A DNA stretch of 35,637 bases from an uncultured Lachnospiraceae bacterium (GTDB taxonomy: Bacteria; Bacillota; Clostridia; Lachnospirales; Lachnospiraceae): positions 1-35,637 of the forward strand of contig CALWGM010000016.1 of the NCBI GenBank assembly GCA_944380065.1. The letters run 5' to 3'. A program made the position numbers and the translations under genes. The notes below the pieces were generated by a model, which saw only the letters and a program-made list of their open reading frames with translations, was not told where the DNA came from and did no database searches. Below, in pieces: positions 7,868 to 16,599 of the stretch (its first letter is position 1; each line of letters begins with the position of its first letter).

Positions 7868-9352
7868 ATGGAAAAGGACAGACCGGATACGGTTTCAAAA
7901 TTTCAATACTGGAATTATTTAGAGGATATACTGAATGGCATCCAGGAAGGTGTTTATATTACGGACAGTGAGGCAAATACCATCTATATTAATCATTCTT
8001 ATGAATTGATCACAGGCCTGCTGAAAACAGAAATGTTGGGGAAGAATATGCGGGAGCTGGTAGACAGCGGGGCTGTTTCTGCCAGCGGAACCCTGATGGT
8101 TCTGGATTCCGGGGAACGGGTGACGATGGAACAGAGCTTTAAAACCGGGAAACGGGCGATTATTACCAGCGCGCCGGTGTACGCCGATCCGGTGAAACGG
8201 GAGCATATCCTGATGGTGGTGACCAGTGTGCGCGAGATCACGGAACTGTATTCCGTCCGCAAGGAGCTGCTGCGGCTGGAGCGGCAAAACCGCCAGTATG
8301 TCAGCGAGCTGCGCCGCCTGCACAGTGAGCTGACGGAGCATGTGGAGATTGTGGCGGAGGATCCGGCATCCGTCCGGCTGGTGCAGCTGGCCAGCCGTAT
8401 TTCGATTACGGACAGTCCGGTTCTGATTTCCGGCGAACCGGGGGTGGGAAAAGAAAAAATGGCGCGTCTGATCCATAATGGTTCCGGGCGCTCGGATTTT
8501 CTCTTCCTGTGCATCAGTTTTGCAGTGATCCCGGAACATGACCCGGTGGGATATCTCTTCGGATACGAAGATCCGGAAAAAGGGGAATATCATATGGGGA
8601 TCTTGGAGAGTGCGGATGGCGGGACGGTCTACCTGGATGAGATTGCAGATATGCCCCGGGCGGTACGCGGCCGTTTTCTTTCTCTTTTGCGGGACGGAAC
8701 CTGTCTGTTGGGGGACGGCACGCTGCGCAGGCTGAATCTGCGTATCATTGCCGGGAGTCAGTATACACTGGAAGAATTGGAAAGCCGGAGGCTTCTGGAA
8801 GAGGAGATCCTGGATTATTTTTCCTTATTCGCGCTGCAGATTTTGCCGCTCCGGAAGCGCAGGGAGGATATCGTTCCCCTGATCGAGTATTTTCTGCGCC
8901 GGTATCAGAAAAAGACGGGAGAGAAAAAGCGTTTTTCCAGGAAATGTTACGAAAAGCTTTTAGAATATTCCTGGCCGGGGAATGTCCGCGAAGTCCATGC
9001 CCTGGTACAGCGGGCGGCTGTTGTCAGCGCCGGGGAGGAAATTTTGCCGGCGGATCTGATGCTGCCGGAGGATCCGTCACCGGCTTTGGATCCGGTATCC
9101 GGCGGGCAGGGGGAGAGCCGGGCTGTTCCGTCCTTTGGAACGTGGCCGGGCGAGGATAGCTGGGATGGAGCCGAGATCAGTCTGAAGGATGAGGTGGCGA
9201 AGTTGGAGGCCACCTATATGAGCAGTGCTTTTGCGAAATACAGGAATATCCGTGAGGCGGCGGAAAAGTTAGGGATGGACAGCTCGACTTTTGTGCGGAA
9301 ACGGCAGCGCTATGAGAAAATGGGGCTGATGGAGCGTGACAGGAAAGCCTGA
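7868..9352 (+). CDS. PAS-AAA+-HTH transcriptional regulator lacking the sigma-54 GAFTGA loop
   Basis: A 494-residue protein with NtrC-like architecture. A PAS sensor covers about residues 15-125, a short coiled linker about 128-160, an AAA+ domain about 165-395 and a C-terminal helix-turn-helix about 455-488 (REAAEKLGMDSSTFVRKR). Walker A is GEPGVGKE (189-196) and Walker B GGTVYLDEIADM (251-262). Where sigma-54 activators carry GAFTGA, this one reads FGYEDPEKGEYHMG, so the sigma-54 contact loop is absent. Such proteins, by analogy with TyrR, can act on sigma-70 promoters. The start at 7868 has GGAGA eight bases upstream; an in-frame ATG at 7802 lies inside the promoter. Ligand and target genes are unknown; the adjacent LuxC remnant is one candidate target. 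Confidence 0.85.
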   Translation: MEKDRPDTVSKFQYWNYLEDILNGIQEGVYITDSEANTIYINHSYELITGLLKTEMLGKNMRELVDSGAVSASGTLMVLDSGERVTMEQSFKTGKRAIITSAPVYADPVKREHILMVVTSVREITELYSVRKELLRLERQNRQYVSELRRLHSELTEHVEIVAEDPASVRLVQLASRISITDSPVLISGEPGVGKEKMARLIHNGSGRSDFLFLCISFAVIPEHDPVGYLFGYEDPEKGEYHMGILESADGGTVYLDEIADMPRAVRGRFLSLLRDGTCLLGDGTLRRLNLRIIAGSQYTLEELESRRLLEEEILDYFSLFALQILPLRKRREDIVPLIEYFLRRYQKKTGEKKRFSRKCYEKLLEYSWPGNVREVHALVQRAAVVSAGEEILPADLMLPEDPSPALDPVSGGQGESRAVPSFGTWPGEDSWDGAEISLKDEVAKLEATYMSSAFAKYRNIREAAEKLGMDSSTFVRKRQRYEKMGLMERDRKA

Positions 9353-9415
9353 CGCTGGCGAAACGTCAGGCGACGTGGAACATCCCGCAAAGCAGGATGG
9401 TTTTGTATCACGGAT

Positions 9416-10330
9416 GTGGGCGGCAGGGATATATCCTGCCGGAAACCTTTGCTCAGGGATGTTCCTTCAATGCCAGGGAGATCTCTCCTGCGGCGGCTGC
9501 TGGAAGAGGAATACGCCGACTTGAAAGGGCGTTTTGTTTTCTGCCGTTATCCTCATGACCAGGCGGTTACAGACCGGCTTTGTTCGCTCTGCGATGTGCG
9601 CGTGATCTGGGGATCGGACGATTCTGTGACGGAGATCCGCCGGTCGCCGCTGCCGCCGCGGGCCGTGGATCTTCCTTTTGCGTCCCGGGGGTCGGCGGCT
9701 GTTTTTCTGGCAGATGCCGTCTGCCAGACAGAAAATCTGGACGGACTGGCACGGGAATTTTATAACGACACCTATCGGAATGACCAGAACGCCTGCTTCT
9801 CCCCGCAGATGATCTTCTGGCTGGGGACGAAGACGCAGGCGGAAATGGCGGCGGAGCGCTTCTGGCAGGCGGTATCAGAATTGCTGAAGGAGCGGCAGTA
9901 TCCGGTTCCGGCATCTGTTGCCGTCTGGAAACTGGACGCCTCTCTGCGCCTGGCAGCGAAGTTTGACGGCGTGCAGATTCTGCATGACGAAAACCGCTTA
10001 GTGCGGGTGCAGGTTCCGGTATTGCGGGAAGCTATGTGGGATGACACGGCGCCGGGGGGATTTTTTATAGAGAGCTGCGGGGAAGACCTGCAGGATATGT
10101 CGGGAATCCTCAGTGGGCACTGCCAGACGCTCTGCGTCTGCGGGCTGAATCCGGAAGAAACGGCAAACCGGCTGGCCGGCTGGCGGGTATCCGGCGTGGA
10201 TCGTGTCGTCCCTGTGGGGCATGCGCTGGACTTTTCCCTGACCTGGGACGGATTTGACCTGATTGCGAGTATGTCCAGGGAAATCAGCAGTTCTCTGTTT
10301 GCATTTGCGAATTTTACGTATTATAATTGA
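9416..10330 (+). pseudogene. LuxC-type acyl-CoA reductase, N-terminally truncated remnant
   Basis: The 304-residue frame resembles the C-terminal two-thirds of LuxC-family acyl-CoA reductases (aldehyde dehydrogenase superfamily), which reduce fatty acyl groups to aldehydes. Recognisable parts are the CDVRVIWGSDDSV segment, the catalytic-cysteine motif NDTYRNDQNACFSPQ (Cys127) and a C-terminal DFSLTWDGFDLI end. Full-length members have about 400-480 residues; here roughly 150 residues of the N-terminal half, with much of the nucleotide-binding fold, are missing. The regulator ends only 63 bases upstream, leaving no room for them. The GTG at 9416 has no good ribosome binding site. An out-of-phase ATG at 9397 (VLYHGCG) may be the old N-terminus beyond a deletion. 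No LuxE-like partner is adjacent. Probably non-functional. Confidence 0.65.
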
Positions 10331-10389
10331 AATGAACTGATGGAAGCAGACAGAAAGAAACATCTGACCGGGGAAGGAAGAAGAACATC

Positions 10390-12072
10390 ATGATGCAGAA
10401 AAAACTTCCGATTGGGATTGAAAGCTTTGAGGACATGATAAAAGAGGATTTTTATTATGTGGATAAGACTGGCTTCATTGCTGAATTGCTGCATAACTGG
10501 GGGTTTGTGAATCTCTTTACCAGACCCAGACGGTTTGGGAAATCTCTGAATATGAGTATGCTGGAATGTTTTTTCTCGCCAGACAGTGATAAACACGTTT
10601 TTGAAGGACTGAAAATTTCCGGGGAAACAGAATTGTGCAGCGCATATATGGGGAAATATCCTGTGATTTCCATTTCTCTGAAGGGAATCAATGCGCCGTC
10701 TTATGAACTGGCTTTCCAGCTTGCCGTTCAGCTGATCAACGAGACGGCGGCAAAAGTACAGTATCTTGCAGAGAGCAAACGCCTGAGTGAATACGATAAA
10801 ACAGAATATCGGAAGCTTCTGGACAGCCATATGACAGAAGCGGCATTTTACGGGAGTATGAAAAAATTATCGGGATTTCTGGAGAAGCATCACAATGCCA
10901 AAGTGATTTTGCTGATCGATGAATATGATGTCCCTCTGGCCAAGGCGTATGAAAATGGTTATTATGAGCAGATGATTTTTCTGATCCGGAACCTTTTTGA
11001 ACAGGCGCTGAAAACAAACGGAAGCCTGAAATTTGCAGTTTTGACGGGATGTATGCGCATATCCAGGGAAAGTATCTTTACCGGTTTGAATAATCTGAAA
11101 GTACTGACCGCTTCGGATGAGCGTTTTTCCGGATATTTTGGGTTTACGGATCAGGAGGTAAAAAAGCTTCTGGAATATTATCACGTGGAAGATCACTGCG
11201 ATGAAGTAAAGAAATGGTATGATGGTTATCAATTTGGGGATACCCATCTGTACTGCCCATGGGACGTTTTGAATCACTGCGACAGAATCCGGCATAATCC
11301 ATCGGTTCAGCCGGAAAACTACTGGATCAATACCAGCAGCAATGACGCGGTGAAAAAGTTTATTCAGGAATCTGAAAATGCTGCGGTGAAACGTGACATA
11401 GAGCGGCTGATTGCCGGAGAAACCATTATAAAAGAGATTCATCAGGAACTGACCTATCAGGATATGTATCGGTCGGCGGATCATATATGGAGTCTGCTGT
11501 ACACAACGGGGTATCTGACGCAGAGAGGCAGGCCGGACGGAAGAAAATATAAACTGGCAATCCCTAATCAGGAGATACGCGATATCTTTCTGACTCAGAT
11601 CATGGAGTATTTTAAGGAGAATGTCCGCAAAGACGGAGAAATGCTGCATAAATTCTGCGATGCGTTGAAGAGCGGGGATGCGGCGGCAGTGGAATCGCTT
11701 TTTACAGGATATCTGAAAAAGACCATCAGTATAAGGGACACTTTTGCGCAAAAGGAAAGCAGAGAAAGCTTTTACCATGGAATTTTGCTTGGAATACTGG
11801 GAATCAGGGAAAGCTGGGGAGTTTCGTCTAATCAGGAAATGGGAGAAGGATACGGCGACATTCTGATTGAGCCGGATGATGCGGATCTGGGGATTATCAT
11901 TGAAGTAAAATATGCCAGGGACGGAAATTTGTCTGCGGCCTGTGAAAAGGCTTTGCGGCAGGTGGATGAGAAGAAATACGAAGAGTATTTCCTGGATGAT
12001 GGAATAGAACATATTTTGAAATATGGGATTGCCTGCTATAAGAAAAGGTGTAAGGTGGAATTGGTGAAGTGA
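10390..12072 (+). CDS. AAA-ATPase-like protein with C-terminal PD-(D/E)XK nuclease-like domain
   Basis: A 560-residue protein of the AAA-ATPase_like / PDDEXK_9 family, widespread and often multi-copy in Clostridia, Fusobacteria and Bacteroidota, with unproven function. The N-terminal IGIESFEDMI and YYVDKTGFI lead to a Walker-A-like RPRRFGKS (residues 45-52), and Walker B is VILLIDEYD. The mid-region carries WYDGYQFG and NPWDVLN-like motifs (here CPWDVLNHC). The C-terminus has a PD-(D/E)XK core, GYGDILIEP then IIIEVKY, so the nuclease-fold residues are retained. ATGs at 10390 and 10393 are both usable after GGAAGG. The gene looks more AT-rich than its neighbours, consistent with acquisition, though I judged this only by eye. 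Confidence 0.85.
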   Translation: MMQKKLPIGIESFEDMIKEDFYYVDKTGFIAELLHNWGFVNLFTRPRRFGKSLNMSMLECFFSPDSDKHVFEGLKISGETELCSAYMGKYPVISISLKGINAPSYELAFQLAVQLINETAAKVQYLAESKRLSEYDKTEYRKLLDSHMTEAAFYGSMKKLSGFLEKHHNAKVILLIDEYDVPLAKAYENGYYEQMIFLIRNLFEQALKTNGSLKFAVLTGCMRISRESIFTGLNNLKVLTASDERFSGYFGFTDQEVKKLLEYYHVEDHCDEVKKWYDGYQFGDTHLYCPWDVLNHCDRIRHNPSVQPENYWINTSSNDAVKKFIQESENAAVKRDIERLIAGETIIKEIHQELTYQDMYRSADHIWSLLYTTGYLTQRGRPDGRKYKLAIPNQEIRDIFLTQIMEYFKENVRKDGEMLHKFCDALKSGDAAAVESLFTGYLKKTISIRDTFAQKESRESFYHGILLGILGIRESWGVSSNQEMGEGYGDILIEPDDADLGIIIEVKYARDGNLSAACEKALRQVDEKKYEEYFLDDGIEHILKYGIACYKKRCKVELVK

Positions 12073-12099
12073 TCATTTTGGGAACAGAGGAGCAAAACT

Positions 12100-13236
12100 A
12101 TGGCGGGGACAGTAGGAATCGGGCTGCAGGATTTTGGCAAAATCCGGCGGGAACACGTTTTTTATATCGATAAGACGAGATTTATCAAAGAGTGGTGGGA
12201 GTCCAAAGATGAGGTCACACTGATCACCAGACCGAGACGCTTTGGAAAAACCCTGACCATGAGTATGGTGGAACAGTTCTTTTCTGTCGAATATGCGGGG
12301 AATGAGAACTTCCAGGGGCTGGAAATCTGGAAAGAGGATGGATACCGGAAGATGCAGGGGACATATCCGGTGATTTCCCTCAGCCTGTCGTCTGTCAAAG
12401 AAAAAAGTTATGAAGAGGCCAGGAAAAAAATATGCTCCCTAATCCGGATGCTGTATCAGAAAAATAGTTTTCTTCTGGGGGGAGACTGGTTAAACGGCCA
12501 GGAAAAAGCAGAATTCAGACAGGTTTCTGCCGCAATGCCGGAGTATGAGGCGTCGCTGACGATCAGAAAACTTTCCGGGTATCTGAAACGGTATTATGGA
12601 AAGAACGTGATTTTGCTGATGGATGAATATGATACCCCCATGCAGGAGGCTTATGTGAAGGGGTACTGGCAGGAACTGGCAGATTTTATGAGAAATCTCC
12701 TGAATGCGGCGCTGAAGGATAATCCATATCTGGACAGGGGCATAATGACAGGGATTACAAGGATCAGTAAAGAATCCATCTTCTCAGACCTGAATCATCT
12801 GCAGGTGGTCACCACGACTTCGGATAAATACGCAGACTGTTTTGGATTTACAGAAGAAGAAGTGTTTGCAGCGCTGGAAGAATACGGATTGGGAGACCGG
12901 AAAGCGGAGGTAAAAAAGTGGTATGACGGCTTCTGTTTTGGAAAGAGAAAGGATATTTATAATCCATGGTCCGTTTTGAATTATCTGGACAAACGGGAGG
13001 CCGGGCCGTACTGGGATCAGATCTATGAGCTGAGCGTCACAAATTTTGAGGTGATGATTATGCTGAAAAAGCTGGTGCGGGGATGGTTTGCCCCGTCCTC
13101 TGCCAGCTATAACGAGTTTATCAGGGCGCTGCTGCAGGATGATATACAGGCGATGAACGTCTATATGAACCGGATCGCTCAGGCTACGTTCAGTTATTTT
13201 GACAGCGGAAAGCCGGAGAACATAGAGCGGAATTGA
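12100..13236 (+). pseudogene. Second AAA-ATPase-like gene, internally deleted and truncated
   Basis: A 378-residue relative of the preceding gene, from a different branch. It keeps VGIQDF-like and YIDKTRFIKEWW motifs, Walker-A-like RPRRFGKT, Walker B VILLMDEYD and the conserved WYDGFCFG. It then runs from NPWSVLNYLDKREAGPYWDQ straight into YELSVTNFEVMIMLKKLVRGWF. In intact members these two blocks are separated by roughly 60-90 residues, so an in-frame internal deletion is likely. The frame stops at SYFDSGKPENIERN, where intact proteins continue into the PD-(D/E)XK domain, so the nuclease-like part is gone. It starts 28 bases after the first copy. It is probably a decaying copy, though a shortened product could still be made. 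Confidence 0.7.
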
Positions 13237-13239
13237 CGC

Positions 13240-13268
13240 TTGCATTTTCCCCGCGAAAAGTTTATCCT
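13240..13268 (+). promoter_or_regulatory. Possible promoter of dapB
   Basis: TTGCAT (13240-13245) and TATCCT (13263-13268) are separated by 17 bases, immediately after the degenerate AAA gene and about 58 bases before dapB. The boxes are moderate matches. A local promoter is expected because the dapA promoter is cut off by the terminator at 7694-7752. Confidence 0.45.
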
Positions 13269-13325
13269 TAAAACAGGATATTTCGACGGGCTGACAGCCA
13301 GCCTGGAATGAAGGAGGATTTTATC

Positions 13326-14087
13326 ATGACAAAAGTAATCATGAACGGATGCAACGGCCACATGGGACGTGTGATCAGCGACCTGTGCGCGCAGGATGCA
13401 GATATTGAGATTGTGGCAGGGATCGATATCAATACGGAGCAGAACTATGATTATCCGGTATTTGCCCGGATTGAGGACTGTGACGTGGCGGCGGACGCTA
13501 TCATTGATTTCTCCCATGTGAGCTGTGTGGACGCCATGCTGGCCTACAGTGTCAAAAATCAGATCCCGGCGGTTGTCTGCACCACCGGTTTATCTGAGGA
13601 GCAGAATGCGGCGGTGAAGGCTGCCAGTGAGAATGTGGCGGTTTTAAAATCCGCTAATATGTCCCTGGGAATCAACACTCTGATGGAGCTTCTGAAATCC
13701 GCGGCGAAAGCCCTGGCACCGGCTGGATTTGACATTGAGATCGTGGAGAAGCACCATAACCAGAAGTTAGACGCGCCCAGCGGGACAGCGATCGCGCTGG
13801 CGGACTCCATCAACGAGGCCATGGACAACGCTTATGAGTACAAATATGACCGCAGCCAGGAGCGCAAAAAACGTGAGAAACAGGAGATTGGCATCCAGGC
13901 TGTCCGCGGAGGCAATATTGTGGGCGAGCATGAGGTGTTCTTCTGCGGTACGGACGAGGTAATCACTTTCAAGCATACTGCCTACTCCAAGGCGATTTTC
14001 GGCAAGGGAGCGATCGAGGCGGCCAAGTTCCTGGCAGGAAAACCGGCAGGTTTTTATGACATGGGCGATGTGATCCGCGGCAAATAG
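13326..14087 (+). CDS. dapB: 4-hydroxy-tetrahydrodipicolinate reductase
   Basis: Reduces the dapA product with NAD(P)H to tetrahydrodipicolinate, the substrate of DapL. The 253 residues match the family. The nucleotide-binding loop is NGCNGHMGR (7-15). The substrate/catalytic segment EKHHNQKLDAPSGTA contains His143-His144 and Lys147. The C-terminus ends FYDMGDVI as is usual. The ATG at 13326 has a textbook AAGGAGG box at 13311-13317; a longer in-frame start at 13308 would place that box inside the gene. It is separated from dapA by 5.7 kb of unrelated genes. Confidence 0.97.
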   Translation: MTKVIMNGCNGHMGRVISDLCAQDADIEIVAGIDINTEQNYDYPVFARIEDCDVAADAIIDFSHVSCVDAMLAYSVKNQIPAVVCTTGLSEEQNAAVKAASENVAVLKSANMSLGINTLMELLKSAAKALAPAGFDIEIVEKHHNQKLDAPSGTAIALADSINEAMDNAYEYKYDRSQERKKREKQEIGIQAVRGGNIVGEHEVFFCGTDEVITFKHTAYSKAIFGKGAIEAAKFLAGKPAGFYDMGDVIRGK

Positions 14088-14111
14088 GAGAAACAGACAG
14101 AGCAAATATCA

Positions 14112-14149
14112 CAGGGGTCGGACTTTCCTGACCCCTGCGCCTTGTTTTT
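14112..14149 (+). terminator. Intrinsic terminator between dapB and fbp
   Basis: CAGGGGTC (14112-14119) pairs perfectly with GACCCCTG (14130-14137) across a 10-base loop, followed after four bases by TTGTTTTT. It ends 15 bases before the likely fbp start, so it may act as an attenuator for fbp as well as a terminator for dapB. Confidence 0.7.
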
Positions 14150-14164
14150 ATGGGGGATTTTATT

Positions 14165-16129
14165 GTGAAGAACGCAGATATGAAATATTTAAAGGTGCTG
14201 GCCACCCAGTACCCCAACATAGCGGCCTGCGCGACGGAGATCGTGAATCTGAACGCGATCCTCAACCTGCCGAAGCCAACCGAGCATTTTATTACGGACG
14301 TACATGGAGAATACGAACAGTTCCGCCATATTATGAGCAACGCTTCCGGGGCGATTGAGCGGAAGATCGAGGACGAGTTTGGCAACAGCCTGGGGATCCC
14401 GGAGAAGCGGACGCTGGCTATGCTGATTTATTATCCGGAGGTGAAGATCCGTCAGATCGAGGGCAAGATCAAGCATAAAGAGAATATGGATGACTGGTAC
14501 ATGGTCACCATCTTCCGCCTGATCCGGGTGTGCAAAAACGCCTCTTCCAAATATACCAGATCCAAGGTGCGCAAAGCGCTGCCGAAGGATTTTTCCTATA
14601 TCATTGAAGAACTGATGGCGGGGCGTCCGGACGTGGCGGATCAGGAAGCATACTATAATGAAATCATCCACTCTGTGATCCGCACGGGCAGGGCGGCGCA
14701 GCTGATCTGCGCTTTCTGTCATCTGATCCGCAGGTTTACGGTGGATCACCTGCATGTGCTGGGGGATATTTTCGACAGAGGCCCGTATCCGCATCTCATC
14801 ATGGATGACCTGATGAGGCATCACTCTGTGGATATCCAGTGGGGCAATCATGACATCCTCTGGATGGGGGCGGCCGCCGGCTCGGTGGCCTGCATGTGCA
14901 ATATGCTGCGCAATTCCGCGCGTTACGGCAATCTTTCCATCATCGAGGACGCCTACGGCATTAATATGATCCCGCTGATGCGCCTGGCTATGGACTGTTA
15001 TAAAGGCCCGGTCAGCAAGACGTTTGATATCCGTGTCAGCGACGACGATTATGACCGGAGCTTCGCGGAGATCGATGCCAAGATGCACAAGGCGATCACG
15101 GTGATCCAGTTCAAGATCGAGGGGCAGCTGATCAAAGAGTATCCGGAGTGGGATATGGAAGACCGGATGCTGCTGGATAAGATGGATCTGAAAAAGGGGA
15201 CTGTGGTGGTGGAAGGCGTGGAATATCCGCTGAACGATACCTTTTTCCCTACCATTGACCCGGAGCATCCCTATGACCTGACGCCGGAGGAGCAGGATGT
15301 GGTGGAGCGCCTGAAAAACAGCTTCCAGCGCAGCGAACGTCTGCAGCGCCATGTCCGTTTTCTGTATACCAAGGGCAGCCTGTACAAGATTTATAACGGC
15401 AACCTGCTGTACCATGGCTGCGTGCCGATGAATGAGGACGGCAGCTTTATGGAAGTGGGGCTGTTTGGCAAGACTTACAGCGGGAAAGCCCTCTATGACA
15501 TTTTAGAGCATTACGCCAGAAAAGGATATTATTCCCTGGATCCGGTGGAGAAAAAGCGGGGACAGGATATCCTCTGGTTTATCTGGAAAAATAAGAACTC
15601 ACCGGTATTTGGGAAGAAAAAAATGGCCACCTTCGAGCGGTATTTTATTGACGATCCTGCGCCCCATGAGGAGCCGAAAAACGCGTATTACCATCTTTAC
15701 GAAAAAGAAGAGATCGTGGATAAGATCCTGCGGGAATTTGACCTGGATCCGAAGGGCGCCCATATCATCAACGGCCATGTGCCGGTGCAGGTGAAAAAGG
15801 GCGAGTCCCCGGCCAAATGCAACGGCAAGCTGCTGGTGATCGACGGCGGCTTTTCCCGGGCGTATCAGTCCAAAACCGGGATTGCGGGCTATACGCTGAT
15901 CTATAACTCCTATGGCCTGATTTTAGCGGCTCATGAACCCTTTGAGTCGCTGGAAAAAACGGTGCTGACGGAGACCTGTATCCATTCCCATATTGTGATG
16001 GATGAGAATGTGGTGAAGCGAAAGACCGTAGCCGATACGGATACCGGGCGGAAGCTGAAGGAGCAGATCGAGGAACTGGAAGAGCTCTTGGAGGCTTACC
16101 GGAGCGGTATTTTAGTGGAGAAGGCGTAG
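14165..16129 (+). CDS. fbp: Class III fructose-1,6-bisphosphatase
   Basis: Removes the 1-phosphate of fructose-1,6-bisphosphate in gluconeogenesis. It belongs to the Firmicutes-type class III family built on a calcineurin-like metallophosphatase core. Signature metal-site motifs are DVHGEYEQF, GDIFDRGPYP and WGNHDILWMG, and a later INGHVPVQ supplies a further histidine. About 654 residues agrees with the roughly 640-670 of known members. An ATG at 14150 is in frame but has only T-rich sequence before it and sits at the end of the terminator. The GTG at 14165 has GGGGG eight bases upstream, so I prefer it. No separate promoter is obvious, so read-through from dapB or an unrecognised promoter is needed. 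Confidence 0.93.
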   Translation: MKNADMKYLKVLATQYPNIAACATEIVNLNAILNLPKPTEHFITDVHGEYEQFRHIMSNASGAIERKIEDEFGNSLGIPEKRTLAMLIYYPEVKIRQIEGKIKHKENMDDWYMVTIFRLIRVCKNASSKYTRSKVRKALPKDFSYIIEELMAGRPDVADQEAYYNEIIHSVIRTGRAAQLICAFCHLIRRFTVDHLHVLGDIFDRGPYPHLIMDDLMRHHSVDIQWGNHDILWMGAAAGSVACMCNMLRNSARYGNLSIIEDAYGINMIPLMRLAMDCYKGPVSKTFDIRVSDDDYDRSFAEIDAKMHKAITVIQFKIEGQLIKEYPEWDMEDRMLLDKMDLKKGTVVVEGVEYPLNDTFFPTIDPEHPYDLTPEEQDVVERLKNSFQRSERLQRHVRFLYTKGSLYKIYNGNLLYHGCVPMNEDGSFMEVGLFGKTYSGKALYDILEHYARKGYYSLDPVEKKRGQDILWFIWKNKNSPVFGKKKMATFERYFIDDPAPHEEPKNAYYHLYEKEEIVDKILREFDLDPKGAHIINGHVPVQVKKGESPAKCNGKLLVIDGGFSRAYQSKTGIAGYTLIYNSYGLILAAHEPFESLEKTVLTETCIHSHIVMDENVVKRKTVADTDTGRKLKEQIEELEELLEAYRSGILVEKA

Positions 16130-16173
16130 GGGCTGCAGACAGGCAGAAAGTGAAGTGAACAGGAGAGATTTTG

Positions 16174-16202
16174 AAAGGAGTTCCGGTTGCCGGAACTCCT
16201 TT
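16174..16202. terminator. Convergent hairpin between fbp and lpdD-like gene
   Basis: A perfect 13-bp stem AAAGGAGTTCCGG (16174-16186) / CCGGAACTCCTTT (16190-16202) with a 3-base loop. A short T or A run on either side makes it usable for both converging transcripts, although the U tract is short. Confidence 0.65.
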
Positions 16203-16254
16203 GTCATGGTTTTATAGAGAGGTTTTGGTGGATCTCATAGTAAAATAGTCCTGC

Positions 16255-16599
16255 CTATAAACAGCCGATCAGCTGTTCCAGCAGCTCATCACAGACCTTC
16301 AGGATTTCCTGAATCTGTTCCCGGGTGGCATGGTCATAGTGAATGCCGGCGGATACGATCACAGGAAGACCTTTTTTGTGCGCGATGGCCAGCGCCCATT
16401 TCTGGCTGAGCGTATCCTCTTTATGGCCGTCGAACGCTGTCGTATTGACCTGGCCGCCGGGCTCGACGATGGTTACCGCGCCGATGTGGCTCTTTTCCCC
16501 GCCATAGAGAAGGACATGAATCCCCTCGTCCAGCGCGGTGGCATCTGCGGCAATCTCGTATCCATATAACGTTTTTGAAACATGTCTCTGTCTGATCAT
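16255..16599 (-). CDS. lpdD: LpdD-like prenylated-flavin chaperone of a UbiD decarboxylase system
   Basis: A 114-residue protein resembling the LpdD subunit that accompanies Lactobacillus-type gallate decarboxylase (LpdC) and is now regarded as a prFMN chaperone. The pattern is a beta-rich start ending VLLYGGEKSHIGAV, a GGQVNTTAFDGHKED segment and an AGIHYDHATREQI helix start. This assignment rests on remembered family features plus context: ubiX and an LpdC-like ubiD lie within 5 kb. Its ATG overlaps the stop codon of the upstream MerR gene (ATGA), so the two are translationally coupled. What else it could be: an uncharacterised small protein of the same fold. Confidence 0.7.
   Translation of the reverse strand: MIRQRHVSKTLYGYEIAADATALDEGIHVLLYGGEKSHIGAVTIVEPGGQVNTTAFDGHKEDTLSQKWALAIAHKKGLPVIVSAGIHYDHATREQIQEILKVCDELLEQLIGCL

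Noticed and set aside
10390-13236. Known anti-phage defence system
   Set aside because: AAA and PD-(D/E)XK parts invite this reading, but the family is not an established defence system, one copy is degenerate and no other defence genes are nearby.
7673-13266. GTTTATC repeated at both edges of the dapA-dapB block, as a possible target-site duplication
   Set aside because: Only seven bases, not at symmetrical positions, and no transposase or integrase is present.
14189-15415. 408-codon open frame on the minus strand inside fbp
   Set aside because: Antisense to fbp, compositionally odd (His/Gln-rich), without known motifs.
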